Shown in pieces: positions 7,349 through 16,297 of a stretch of 23,386 nt of DNA. The stretch comes from Oceanospirillaceae bacterium UBA1126 (lineage in GTDB: Bacteria > Pseudomonadota > Gammaproteobacteria > Pseudomonadales > Balneatricaceae). The stretch lies in assembly GCA_002312935.1 (NCBI GenBank), contig DCAT01000008.1, forward strand, positions 1-23,386, written 5' to 3'. A program made the translations under genes and the position numbers. Position 1 is the first letter of the stretch. Every line of letters begins with the position of its first letter. The notes under the pieces were generated by a model, which had not been told where the DNA came from, made no database searches, and saw nothing but the letters and a program-made list of their open reading frames with translations.

Positions 7349-8383
7349 ATGGCCTTAGTTAATATATCCTCACCCCATCACCATGGTTTAAGTAAAACTT
7401 CTCGCCTGATGGGCTGGGTATTGCTGGCTACTCTTCCGGGTTTAGCAGTGCAGAGTTACTTTTATGGTTATGGCACTTTAATCAACTTATTGTGGGCCAG
7501 TGTTCTTTCCCTTGGTTTTGAAGCGATAGTATTAGGCTTGCGACGCCGGCCTATTATGCCCTACCTAACCGATGGCAGCGCTTTAGTAACTGCCTTTCTT
7601 TTAGCCTTGGCACTACCCCCGTTCAGCCCTTGGTGGCTAACTTTAGTAGCTGTTTTGTTCTCTATCGTTTTTGCTAAACATCTTTATGGCGGTTTGGGAA
7701 GCAACCCATTTAATCCTGCCATGGTAGGTTATGCGTTGTGTTTAATCGCATTTCCTGTATCAATGACTCAGTGGGCTGGTACAGAATCTACGCTAAGCTT
7801 TGGTCAACAGTGGCAGTGGTTTTGGTTAGAGTCGATAGATGGGGGCATTGATGCTTGGACCAGAGCAACGCCTCTAGATTTAATGCGCCATACAAAAGGC
7901 CTCACATTAAATGAAGTTGCTAGCACTAACCCACAGCTAGGTTTAGGCCTGATAGCAAACATGTGGGTTAATGTGGCTTATCTTTTAGGTGGTCTGTTTT
8001 TGCTAGCTATAAGAGCATTTACCTGGCACGCACCTGTGGCTATGTTGGCTGGTTTAGGGCTTTGTGCTGGGCTGTTTCACATGGGTGAGCCAGACCTTTA
8101 TCCAAGCGCCTCTCAACATCTATTAACCGGTGCAACCATGCTATCAGCTTTCTTTATTGTCACCGACCCTGTCAGTGGGGCTACTAGTCGTCAAGGAAAG
8201 CTAGTGTTTGGTGCGGGAGTTGGCATTTTAGTATTTATAATTCGTAGCTATGGAAGTTATCCTGACGCCTTTGCTTTTGCCATACTATTGATGAACTTGT
8301 CTGCACCATTAATAGACACTTATACCAAGCCAAAAGCTTACGGACACCAACCTAAAAAACCTCATTCCCAAGGTGATAAGTAA
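7349..8383 (+). CDS. rnfD: Rnf complex membrane flavoprotein RnfD/RsxD
   Basis: A 344-residue membrane protein with about nine to ten predicted helices, related to NqrB. The covalent FMN site is the motif DAWTRATPLD (168-177), with T174 as the expected phosphoester-linked threonine; ApbE performs this linkage and its gene is not in the window. Other family signatures are GLGSNPFNPAMVGYA (115-129) and FFIVTDPVSGATS in the second half. Start and stop are set by tight packing: two bases after rnfC, and its TAA shares one base with the ATG of rnfG (TAATG). Together with RnfG it carries electrons across the membrane. Confidence 0.95.
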   Translation: MALVNISSPHHHGLSKTSRLMGWVLLATLPGLAVQSYFYGYGTLINLLWASVLSLGFEAIVLGLRRRPIMPYLTDGSALVTAFLLALALPPFSPWWLTLVAVLFSIVFAKHLYGGLGSNPFNPAMVGYALCLIAFPVSMTQWAGTESTLSFGQQWQWFWLESIDGGIDAWTRATPLDLMRHTKGLTLNEVASTNPQLGLGLIANMWVNVAYLLGGLFLLAIRAFTWHAPVAMLAGLGLCAGLFHMGEPDLYPSASQHLLTGATMLSAFFIVTDPVSGATSRQGKLVFGAGVGILVFIIRSYGSYPDAFAFAILLMNLSAPLIDTYTKPKAYGHQPKKPHSQGDK

Positions 8384-9030
8384 TGAGTTTAAAAGCCCCA
8401 ACTAGCTTAATGGCGTCTATTCGCGCTGGCGCCATTAGCTTAGGTTTATTTGCAATTATAACTGCGACCGCCATCAGTCTCACCTACATTGCGGGCAGCG
8501 AAAGTATTGCTGCCAATAAAGCTGAAGCTAAAGCTCGTGCACTGTCAGCTGTCATGCCACCTCACCTTTATGATCAAAGCTTATTATCTGCTCCTTTAAA
8601 ACTAGTAGATTACGCACCACTCAACCTTGAGCCAGAGGCCGTTGGTTATGCTGCAATTAGATCTGGAATCACTCAGGCCATAGTGCTGCCTGTCGTTGCT
8701 AAGGATGGCTACAGCGGTGATATTTCATTGTTAGTGGGCATAGATCAATACGGCTCAATACAAGGTGTGCGCACCATAGAACACAAGGAAACACCCGGGT
8801 TAGGCGATAAGGTAGACCGTAAAAAATCATTATGGATTGACAGTTTTAATGGTAAGTCTCTCGCCAATACTCCAGCAGCTGATTGGGCTGTGACTAAAGA
8901 TGGGGGCGTGTTTGATGGTTTTACGGGGGCGACTATTACCCCTCGCGCAGTAGTCAACGCTGTACATCAAGGCCTGTTGTATCATCAACGTCAGCAAAGC
9001 GTGCTTTATTCCGTTGCAAAGGAGAATTAA
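8383..9030 (+). CDS. rnfG: Rnf complex FMN-binding subunit RnfG/RsxG
   Basis: A 215-residue protein with one N-terminal membrane anchor (about residues 15-37) and a periplasmic FMN-binding domain related to NqrC. HKETPGLGDKV (134-144) and the flavinylation motif DGFTGATIT (178-186) are intact; the expected FMN-bearing threonine is T184 in TGAT, attached by ApbE. The gene shares one base with rnfD at its start, and its stop lies one base before the rnfE ATG, with the rnfE ribosome site inside its last codons. Confidence 0.95.
   Translation: MSLKAPTSLMASIRAGAISLGLFAIITATAISLTYIAGSESIAANKAEAKARALSAVMPPHLYDQSLLSAPLKLVDYAPLNLEPEAVGYAAIRSGITQAIVLPVVAKDGYSGDISLLVGIDQYGSIQGVRTIEHKETPGLGDKVDRKKSLWIDSFNGKSLANTPAADWAVTKDGGVFDGFTGATITPRAVVNAVHQGLLYHQRQQSVLYSVAKEN
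9019..9024 (+). promoter_or_regulatory. Ribosome binding site that fixes the rnfE start
   Basis: AAGGAG lies seven bases before the ATG at 9032, inside the last codons of rnfG. It rules out a TTG at 9014, which is in the same frame but would place the start upstream of this site. Confidence 0.75.
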
Positions 9031-9031
9031 C

Positions 9032-9742
9032 ATGTCTACAGAGCAAACAAAACTAGTGATGGATGGTCTGTGGAACAACAACCCAGCACTGGTTCAGTTA
9101 TTAGGCCTGTGCCCGCTATTAGCAGTCACTGGCAGTGTAGTTAATGCTTTAGGCTTAGGGTTTGCCACACTACTTGTGTTAGTTGGGTCAAACTTACTGG
9201 TCTCATTAATTCGTAACCGTGTAGCAGACGATATTCGCTTACCCGTGTTTGTCATGATCATCGCTGCCCTAGTGACCATTGCAGAGCTCACCATGCAAGC
9301 TTTAACGTATGAGCTGTATCAGATACTTGGCATTTTTATTCCATTGATTGTGACTAACTGTGCCATTTTAGGCAGAGCGGATGCCTATGCTCGTAAGAAC
9401 CCTCCACATTTAGCTGTGCTAGACGGTTTAAGTATGGGCCTTGGATTTGGCGCGGTACTTATTCTACTTGGTGCGATGCGTGAATTTCTTGGTCAAGGAA
9501 CCTTATTTGCAGATATGCACTTATTACTCGGGCCAATGGCACAAAACTGGACTTTAGTTATTATTGACGACTACAGAGGTTTCTTATTTGCTGTGCTGCC
9601 ACCAGGTGCATTTGTTGGTATGGGGTTAATCATTGCTGCAAAAAATACCTTTGATCAATACCAAAAAATGCAACAACTTAAAGCGCATCCCCTTAATGAA
9701 GCAGGCAGCAAGCGGGTGCGGGTGACAGGAACCATCGCTTAA
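9032..9742 (+). CDS. rnfE: Rnf complex membrane subunit RnfE/RsxE
   Basis: A 236-residue integral membrane protein with six predicted helices, homologous to RnfA in inverted topology. It has the matching motifs GLCPLL (C27) and VTNCAILGRADAY (C110), which in Rnf/Nqr hold a membrane-embedded iron-sulfur centre between RnfA and RnfE. The C-terminal tail is soluble and basic. The ATG at 9032 is chosen for its strong ribosome site. This completes the order ABCDGE as in E. coli and Pseudomonas, with all six subunits intact. nth follows after 22 bases. Confidence 0.95.
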   Translation: MSTEQTKLVMDGLWNNNPALVQLLGLCPLLAVTGSVVNALGLGFATLLVLVGSNLLVSLIRNRVADDIRLPVFVMIIAALVTIAELTMQALTYELYQILGIFIPLIVTNCAILGRADAYARKNPPHLAVLDGLSMGLGFGAVLILLGAMREFLGQGTLFADMHLLLGPMAQNWTLVIIDDYRGFLFAVLPPGAFVGMGLIIAAKNTFDQYQKMQQLKAHPLNEAGSKRVRVTGTIA

Positions 9743-9764
9743 CGCATAAACCTTAGGTGCAGTA

Positions 9765-10400
9765 ATGAACAAAGCTAAACGTGAAGAAATTTTTGCCAGG
9801 CTAAAAGCAGATAACCCTCATCCAGAGACTGAGCTAAACTTTAGTAGTCATTATGAACTTTTGGTAGCCGTTGCGCTCTCTGCCCAAGCAACGGATGTGA
9901 GCGTTAATAAGGCGACTAATCATTTGTTTAAAGTCGCTAATACACCTCAAGCTATGCTCGACCTTGGTTTAGAAGGTTTAAAGCATCACATTAAAACCAT
10001 TGGTCTTTACAACAGCAAAGCTAACCATGTCATTCAGGCTGCCCATTTACTAGTGTCACAACATAATGGTGTGGTACCAGACTCTAGAGAGGCCCTAGAG
10101 GCCTTACCTGGAGTTGGCAGAAAAACAGCCAACGTGGTTCTTAACACTGCTTTTAGGCAAATTGCCATGGCGGTGGATACACATATTTTCCGTTGGTCTA
10201 ACCGCACCTGTGTGGCGCCTGGCAAAGACGTAGTTGAGGTGGAAAAAAAGCTAATGAAGTTTGTGCCTAAGGAGTACTTGTTGGATGCTCATCATTGGAT
10301 GATACTCCATGGGCGGTATGTTTGTATTGCCAGAAAACCACGTTGCGGTGCTTGTATCATAGAAGACCTTTGCGAATTTAAACAAAAAACGTCAGAATAA
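9765..10400 (+). CDS. nth: Endonuclease III (DNA glycosylase/AP lyase)
   Basis: A 211-residue base-excision-repair enzyme that removes oxidised pyrimidines and cuts at abasic sites. The helix-hairpin-helix (LPGVGRKTANV, 114-124) contains the catalytic K120, and D138 lies in AVDTHIF. The [4Fe-4S] loop cysteines are C187, C194, C197 and C203 with the exact 6-2-5 spacing. Length and all these positions match E. coli Nth. It is the last gene of the rnf operon, 22 bases after rnfE, as in Escherichia and Pseudomonas. The ribosome site is weak, so translation may depend on coupling to rnfE. No terminator hairpin with GC content was found after the stop. Confidence 0.96.
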   Translation: MNKAKREEIFARLKADNPHPETELNFSSHYELLVAVALSAQATDVSVNKATNHLFKVANTPQAMLDLGLEGLKHHIKTIGLYNSKANHVIQAAHLLVSQHNGVVPDSREALEALPGVGRKTANVVLNTAFRQIAMAVDTHIFRWSNRTCVAPGKDVVEVEKKLMKFVPKEYLLDAHHWMILHGRYVCIARKPRCGACIIEDLCEFKQKTSE

Positions 10401-10417
10401 TTTTTTATAATCACAAC

Positions 10418-10446
10418 TTGGCATTTGCCCAAAACTGAACCATACT
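10418..10446 (+). promoter_or_regulatory. Candidate promoter of the ydbH-like gene
   Basis: TTGGCA (10418-10423) and CATACT (10441-10446) are 17 bases apart: five of six and four of six matches to the sigma-70 elements. Transcription from about 10453 would give a short leader to the ATG at 10488, which supports that start over the TTG at 10425. Confidence 0.3.
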
Positions 10447-10487
10447 TATCGTCAATTTATCATAAACCCATTCAAAGACTGCGACCT

Positions 10488-13187
10488 ATGCTCAGGCTTT
10501 TGTTCCGTTATGCACTACTACCTCTGATTGCAATTATACTGCTTTGCTATGCAGCTATCCCTCTATGGGTTCCTGTTCTTGCAACGGCGTTACTCCAACC
10601 CTACCAGTGGCAAGACATTGAATTAAGTGTTGCATACCCGACTCATGACAACTGGCACATAAAACAGGTAAGTTGGCGCCAAGAGGGTGGTGCTGGTAGC
10701 TACGTTACCTCCCTTACTGATGTATCTTTAAGCTATACATGGCAATCAATAAGAGCCAGGCAATGGCCTCACTTAGATATTGGTGTGGCGAAAAGCGTGA
10801 TTCAAACAGACCCAAAGCATCTGTCTCTAATACCCAGCATCGCATTGTTACCTAGCCAATGGTTATCTGCTTGGCCAGAATTTACTGTTGCCAAATTTAA
10901 CTTAAATCTCGCTGCTCAAGGGCAACAGTTTGCATTATCTGGGCAATTAAAAAATCAACCTGAGGGCTTAAGTATTTTAAGCAAAATTTCGACGCCGCTC
11001 CAACAGCAACTATACCTAGATGCCACCTTAGGCATAGATGATCAAGTAGAAGCTAAGTTATTTGCGACGCAAAATAGTGCGCCTGTAGCAAAGCTCACCT
11101 CAGGCATGAAGCGCCAAAGCACAGGTTACGTTTGGCAAGGCCAAGGCGCAGTTAACCTAGCCTATACCCAGAAATTGTTAATCGACTTATTACCCCTTGA
11201 TCTGGTACAAACTACGATTACCCAAGGCAAGCTTAACAGCCACTGGAAAATCACCTTACCCACTGGCGCTGGTGAGGATAATTATATCAATTTTGAGAGT
11301 TGGTTAAGCCAAGCCCAAGGCCAGCTGCAAAGCCAAATACAAGTGGCTGCTAGCAATCCTAATGTGAAAGAACTTTACGTTGACGCAAGCCTAACTCAAA
11401 CACTAGAGCCTAATAATGCGCCACAATGGCGTATTAACGAAGGCAGCATGGTGCGTGTGTCCCCCGCTTGGAATCATACAACAATAGATCCCAATTTGTA
11501 CCAATCACTGCGCTTGGAGCAAGCACAACTAACGTTTAGTGCAGGTAGCCCAGTAGTCATTGAAAGCTTGAAAAAAACAGATTTAATGGGTTCAAAGACA
11601 GGCTTGCGCTTGCATGGCGATATTAATGCCACATTAGAAAATACCCACTCAGTGTATCAAGTCTTTGGCCAGTTATCACAACTTCAGGTACACGCCCTTA
11701 ACCATTGGCAGGGCGTTGCCAATTTAAGTGGTTACTACCTTGCACAAACTGATGCTAACCCCTGGATGGCGCAGCTCCCCATTGATTTGCGCCAACTCCA
11801 ATTTTTGAGTAACGTAGCGTTTGATTTTGATCCCAAACAATGGCAGTTTAAGGTTCAGCCCAATAGTAAAATCTCAGCAACACAAGTGGTAAGCCGCCGT
11901 GAAGCTGGCACAGTTCAACTGTTTGCTAGCGACAAACTTAACCTCACTAATGACCAAGGCATTAACCTTGCGTACCTACCAGATCAAGATTATTGGACCT
12001 GGTCAAAGGCTTCTGTTTATTTAAGGCCAGAGTCCATTCCTAGCCAAGGTCTTGAAATTCACCTTGGTGAAGGGTCAACCTTACTAACTAACAGACCCAT
12101 TGAGGGTTCGTTTGAACTTCGTCCTACGTCTGTAAATCTACCTAATTGGCCAGCTTTTCAAGCACTCTCTAAGGGTCAATTAAGCTGGCTTGATGGACAA
12201 CTTAATGTGAACTTCACATCTCAACTTCCACCTTATGTCAGCGCTTTGAATGGCCAATATACCTGGCATGCTGATAACGCGGATCACCAATTATTGGTAA
12301 AAGTAGAGAAAGTAAATTTACCTCCATTAATGCCTCAACTTAATCAACTTGAAAACGCTTACGGGCTGCCAGCTCCGCTATTAGTTAACGTCACCTCGGG
12401 GTTAGCAAATTATGAAGCAGATTGGCGCTGGAACTCGAAACAGTTAGTAGGCATTCAAAAAATCAATTACTCAAAGGTAGATGCCCGCAGCACTCACCTA
12501 AACATTAAAGGTTTAACAGGCCAAAGTGACTTTAACTATAGTCGTAACCGCAGCAAAGATAAGCAAAGTGGTAACATTAATAGCACAACTTCAGGCCAAC
12601 ACCAGGTTAAAGCGGATCACGTCAGCTGGGCTCCTGACAAAGGCAAAAGTCTACTCAACTCAGAAGTAACATTTAGTACTGAAGGCTGGTCAGGCATGCA
12701 GTATCAAATAGAACAAATGAATGCAGGTTGGCTAGGAGGTCGCGCTGTGGGAACAGCGGTTTCAATACTCACAGAACGCTTAAACACCTTACCCATAACC
12801 TTACAGGACATCCCACTGGGCCGCCTGGTAGAGTTAGCGAAGATTCCATCACTCACTGCAACAGGAGAGGTTTCCGGTGGGGTAAATATAACAATAGATT
12901 TAACCCCTGAATCTCCTCAAACATGGGGGGTGGCCAACGCAAACCTATCCACCAGCAAAGTAGGCACTATTCAATATAAGGGTAATGACGATCCAGACAT
13001 TTCAGATAAAGCCGCCTATCTACAAGAAATTCTTAGCGAGTTTGAATTCCAAAATCTTTCAGCAAAACTCACTCATAATGATGATAATGAACTGCAATTA
13101 TTAACCCGTTTTATTGGCTCAAATAAGCAGTTTGAAGAAGGTAATAAAGTTGACTTTAGCCTAACACTTAATCCTCAACTTGATTAA
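10488..13187 (+). CDS. ydbH: YdbH-like AsmA-family envelope protein
   Basis: An 899-residue protein with an N-terminal signal anchor (about residues 3-30, LLFRYALLPLIAIILLCYAA) and a long periplasmic part rich in short beta-type segments. The last 150 residues carry the YdbH signature: IPLGRLVELAKIPSLTATGE followed by VSGGVNITID and GTIQYKG. E. coli YdbH (879 residues) is an AsmA-like bridge that, with TamB and YhdP, moves phospholipids to the outer membrane. Its usual partners, the small lipoprotein YnbE and YdbL, are not beside it here. I prefer the ATG at 10488, giving a normal signal anchor; an in-frame TTG at 10425 would add 21 residues and fall in the candidate promoter. Neither start has a clear ribosome site. 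The 3' end overlaps ydiJ by 20 bases, tail to tail. Confidence 0.8.
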   Translation: MLRLLFRYALLPLIAIILLCYAAIPLWVPVLATALLQPYQWQDIELSVAYPTHDNWHIKQVSWRQEGGAGSYVTSLTDVSLSYTWQSIRARQWPHLDIGVAKSVIQTDPKHLSLIPSIALLPSQWLSAWPEFTVAKFNLNLAAQGQQFALSGQLKNQPEGLSILSKISTPLQQQLYLDATLGIDDQVEAKLFATQNSAPVAKLTSGMKRQSTGYVWQGQGAVNLAYTQKLLIDLLPLDLVQTTITQGKLNSHWKITLPTGAGEDNYINFESWLSQAQGQLQSQIQVAASNPNVKELYVDASLTQTLEPNNAPQWRINEGSMVRVSPAWNHTTIDPNLYQSLRLEQAQLTFSAGSPVVIESLKKTDLMGSKTGLRLHGDINATLENTHSVYQVFGQLSQLQVHALNHWQGVANLSGYYLAQTDANPWMAQLPIDLRQLQFLSNVAFDFDPKQWQFKVQPNSKISATQVVSRREAGTVQLFASDKLNLTNDQGINLAYLPDQDYWTWSKASVYLRPESIPSQGLEIHLGEGSTLLTNRPIEGSFELRPTSVNLPNWPAFQALSKGQLSWLDGQLNVNFTSQLPPYVSALNGQYTWHADNADHQLLVKVEKVNLPPLMPQLNQLENAYGLPAPLLVNVTSGLANYEADWRWNSKQLVGIQKINYSKVDARSTHLNIKGLTGQSDFNYSRNRSKDKQSGNINSTTSGQHQVKADHVSWAPDKGKSLLNSEVTFSTEGWSGMQYQIEQMNAGWLGGRAVGTAVSILTERLNTLPITLQDIPLGRLVELAKIPSLTATGEVSGGVNITIDLTPESPQTWGVANANLSTSKVGTIQYKGNDDPDISDKAAYLQEILSEFEFQNLSAKLTHNDDNELQLLTRFIGSNKQFEEGNKVDFSLTLNPQLD

Positions 13188-16125
13188 ATAGTTGATTAAG
13201 GTAGTTGAGCGGATGCTGTGGGCTGGCACCCGTTTTTTGACGTATTTGACTGCGACATGAATAACCTGTTGCCAATACGGTACCCGTGTTGATTATTGCT
13301 TCTTCTGCAGGCTTATGCCAACTCATTTGGTAGAGTTTAGCAGATATCGCTTGATGCTTTGCCTCATGACCAAATGTGCCTGCCATTCCACAACAGCCTA
13401 CGGCAGGTGTAGCGAGATCTACTGAAAATTTCGCAAAAATATTACGCCAAGAATCTAAGCTATTGGTGACTAAGGCATTTTCTGAGCAGTGCCCCAACAA
13501 AGCGGCCACTTGCTTCGTGTTATTCGATCTATTTGGTACCTTTAACTCCTGTAAATGACTGGTTAACCACTCTTGGAGTAACAGCACCTGAGGAACTTCT
13601 TTGACACCAAACCTTTGCCGATACTCATCACGATAGGTTAGGCCCAAACTTGGGTCAACGGCAACTAATTCAAAGCCCTGATCCATGACAGTGGTTAACT
13701 GTTTAAGCACCCTACTGGCTTGGCGATCAAACGCTTTTAAGAATCCTTTAACATAAAGGGGCTTACCCGAAGGCATCATTGGCATGACAAGGGGGGAGAA
13801 TCCCATATTTACCAGACAAGATAAAATTCCTTCCATTTGTGGTAAATCATAACAACTACTGAATACGTCTTGTACTATCACAGGGTGGCGTAGCTTATCT
13901 AATTTAGACAAGCCTGAAAACTTATCTCTATGCCACATATCAACACCATCAATACGAGCTAATTGGTTGATACTATACCCGTGAACTTGAGGCATATTGA
14001 CCAGACCAAAAACCTTTTTGATGAACCATTGACTTGGCTGCAGTTGAGTTAGCGCATTACTAAGCCATGCGGCTTTGCTCGTATAGAGTCCAAAATATTC
14101 TACCAGACCAACGGCGTAATCGCCCAAAGGCCTTCTATGACGATTATAATAGTGTTGCAAAAACCGACTTCGATAGGTAGGGATATCCACTTTAATAGGA
14201 CACGCTGTAGTGCACGCTTTGCAAGCCAAACAGCTTTGCATAGATTGATAAACCTGATGTTCTAACTCGGGGTCAGCACCGCCCTGAGACTCTTGTCGTA
14301 ACCATTCCCGTAGCAAGCTTGCCCTGCCTTTAGGCGATTGAACACGATCTTTAGTCGCTTTGTAGGAGGGGCACATAGCCGATTCTGGTTGATAGTTAAA
14401 GCACGCACCATTGCCATTACAAGCGACAACAGGTTGCCACTGTTCAACGATATGTTCACCCATCTGGCGATCTTGGGACCCCCTGGTTCTGGGGTCATCA
14501 ACCTTAACAGTTGATTTTTCTGATCCTAAGGGCCTGCATATTTTTCCAGGGTTAAGTTGGTCGTAGGGGTCGAACCATGTTTTTATGCGACGCATGTCTT
14601 GGTAAAGCTCTGCACCTATGGTTTCTTCAGTATATTCACTTCTAAACCCTTTGCCGTGCTCACCCCACATTACGCCTTGGTATTTTTGAACTAAGCCTTG
14701 CACTGCATCCGAAATCACCCTTAGTTTAAGTGCGTCCTCGGGATCACGCATGTTCAGCGCTGGCCTTACATGCAGGCAGCCAGCGTCTACGTGACCATAC
14801 ATACCATAGGTCACTCCCATTTCATCAAGCAAATGTCTAAACTCAAGGATATAGTCAGCTAAGTTTTCTGGCGGTACTGCAGTATCTTCTACAAAAGAAA
14901 TAGGTCGTCTTAAACCTGCAAGGTTACCCAACAACCCAACACCTTTTTTACGCAACTCCCAAAGGCTTGCAATGCCTTGGGGGTTGGAAATACGCTCAAA
15001 GCTAGCTCCGGTTGCCACTAACTCTTCACAAATAGTATCCAGTTTAGTTGCAAGTTCGACACCATCCATACCACCAAATTCAACCAAGTTGATTGCTGCT
15101 AAATGATCAGCATTGCCTTTATCCAAATAATTAGATACTTGAGGCCAAATAATATCTTGTTTGGCTAAATTTAAGATAGTGTCGTCAATGGTTTCTATAG
15201 CGTCTGGGTTATGTTGCACCAGCACATTGGCATCGCGTAGCGCTGCGTCAAAGGATTGGTAACTCAGCACTAATAATTCTTTCGCACAGGGAATGGGCGT
15301 TAACTTAAGAGTTAGCTCTGAGACAAGGGCCAAGGTCCCCTCTGAGCCACAGATCAGCTTACTTAAATCAAAAGCATCGTCACTTTGTATGTGGGCCAGA
15401 TTGTAGCCTGTCATAAAACGATTCAATTTAGGAAAGCGAGCATTAATCTCTGCCTGCTTTTGTATTACTAGATCACTCACTTGACGATAAAGCTGGGCTT
15501 CCTGTCCACCTGATTCAATTTTTAAGCGCAAGGCTTCAATGGAGAGGGCTTGGGTAGTAACCTGTTGGCCATTTGCCAGAACAAGATTTAATGCTAGAAC
15601 ATGGTTACTGGTGCGGCCATAAATCCGAGAACCTTGACCACATGCATCGGTATTAGCCATTCCCCCAAGTGTTGCCCTATTACTGGTTGACAGTGTAGGA
15701 GCAAAAAATACACCCATAGGACGCAAGTAATCGTTTAACTGGTCGCGAACAACACCGCCTTGCACCTTTACCCAACCTGCAGCTAAATCAATATCGAGTA
15801 TATGGGTCAAGTATCGAGAACAGTCTATCACTAGACCATCAGTTAAAGATTGCCCATTAGTGCCGGTACCACCACCACGGGGAGAAAAATAAATATCATT
15901 GAATTCTTTTTGGGCAGCGAGAGTCAAAATAGCTTTTAAGTCAGCTTCATGTTTTGGGTAAAGCACACCCTGTGGTAATAACTGATAAATACTGTTGTCT
16001 GTAGACGCAATCAGTCTATCTGCCTGATTAGGTGAGATTTCACCTGCAAAGTTGCTTTGATGGAGGCGATTAAGAAAGTTTACAAATTGCTTTTCTGGCT
16101 CAATCAAAAACTGTTCTCTAGGCAT
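13168..16125 (-). CDS. ydiJ: YdiJ-type FAD and Fe-S 2-hydroxyacid dehydrogenase
   Basis: A 985-residue fusion. The FAD-binding domain (about 40-270) has PRGGGTGTNG (82-91), STSNRATLGG (146-155) and CGSEGTLALVSE (259-270). The FAD-oxidase C-terminal domain has GHVDAGCLHVRP (444-455), WGEHGKGFR (487-495) and LNPGKICRP (524-532). Iron-sulfur ligands follow: C569/C575/C585 and C632/C635/C638/C642. A heterodisulfide-reductase-like CCG region holds GHC (878-880) and VGCCGMAGTFGHE (909-921). It is collinear with E. coli YdiJ (1018 residues). YdiJ-type proteins are FAD-linked dehydrogenases; oxidation of D-2-hydroxyglutarate has been proposed for relatives, so the substrate remains inferred. It is convergent with ydbH, divergent from the helicase gene, and stands alone. 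The ribosome site before the ATG is weak. Confidence 0.9.
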   Translation of the reverse strand: MPREQFLIEPEKQFVNFLNRLHQSNFAGEISPNQADRLIASTDNSIYQLLPQGVLYPKHEADLKAILTLAAQKEFNDIYFSPRGGGTGTNGQSLTDGLVIDCSRYLTHILDIDLAAGWVKVQGGVVRDQLNDYLRPMGVFFAPTLSTSNRATLGGMANTDACGQGSRIYGRTSNHVLALNLVLANGQQVTTQALSIEALRLKIESGGQEAQLYRQVSDLVIQKQAEINARFPKLNRFMTGYNLAHIQSDDAFDLSKLICGSEGTLALVSELTLKLTPIPCAKELLVLSYQSFDAALRDANVLVQHNPDAIETIDDTILNLAKQDIIWPQVSNYLDKGNADHLAAINLVEFGGMDGVELATKLDTICEELVATGASFERISNPQGIASLWELRKKGVGLLGNLAGLRRPISFVEDTAVPPENLADYILEFRHLLDEMGVTYGMYGHVDAGCLHVRPALNMRDPEDALKLRVISDAVQGLVQKYQGVMWGEHGKGFRSEYTEETIGAELYQDMRRIKTWFDPYDQLNPGKICRPLGSEKSTVKVDDPRTRGSQDRQMGEHIVEQWQPVVACNGNGACFNYQPESAMCPSYKATKDRVQSPKGRASLLREWLRQESQGGADPELEHQVYQSMQSCLACKACTTACPIKVDIPTYRSRFLQHYYNRHRRPLGDYAVGLVEYFGLYTSKAAWLSNALTQLQPSQWFIKKVFGLVNMPQVHGYSINQLARIDGVDMWHRDKFSGLSKLDKLRHPVIVQDVFSSCYDLPQMEGILSCLVNMGFSPLVMPMMPSGKPLYVKGFLKAFDRQASRVLKQLTTVMDQGFELVAVDPSLGLTYRDEYRQRFGVKEVPQVLLLQEWLTSHLQELKVPNRSNNTKQVAALLGHCSENALVTNSLDSWRNIFAKFSVDLATPAVGCCGMAGTFGHEAKHQAISAKLYQMSWHKPAEEAIINTGTVLATGYSCRSQIRQKTGASPQHPLNYLNQLFNQVED

Positions 16126-16173
16126 CTTTAAGGGTGTCTCAATAGATAAACTTTATAGTTTTAAGTGTAACGT

Positions 16174-16202
16174 AATTGGCTTAACTTGCCCATTAGCCAA
16201 TT
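16174..16202. promoter_or_regulatory. Long-spaced dyad in the ydiJ/rhlE divergent region
   Basis: AATTGGCT (16174-16181) and AGCCAATT (16195-16202) are perfect 8-base inverted repeats with a 13-base spacer, half-site centres 21 bases apart. It lies 49-77 bases upstream of ydiJ and 96-124 bases upstream of the helicase gene, where a dimeric or tetrameric regulator could act on either. No known consensus is recognised. As an RNA hairpin it would have a large loop and no T-run. Confidence 0.35.
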
Positions 16203-16297
16203 GTAAAAGACAGGCTAAAAATACTCTTTAAATGGCGTTTTTACCCTATTACCTGTATGCTCCAGCGCCTTAATACCGCCTATTACAGAGATACCCC

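Noticed and set aside
10425..10487. TTG start giving a 920-residue YdbH-like protein
   Set aside because: It would put 21 hydrophilic residues before a normal signal anchor, has no ribosome site, and lies within the candidate promoter. It is not fully excluded.
10488..13187. Dicarboxylate transporter annotation for the YdbH-like protein
   Set aside because: An older domain label suggests this, but the single signal anchor and beta-rich periplasmic body fit an AsmA-like lipid-transfer protein, not a carrier.
13168..13187. Frameshift or fusion between ydbH and ydiJ
   Set aside because: The genes simply overlap tail to tail by 20 bases, and both C-termini look complete against their families.
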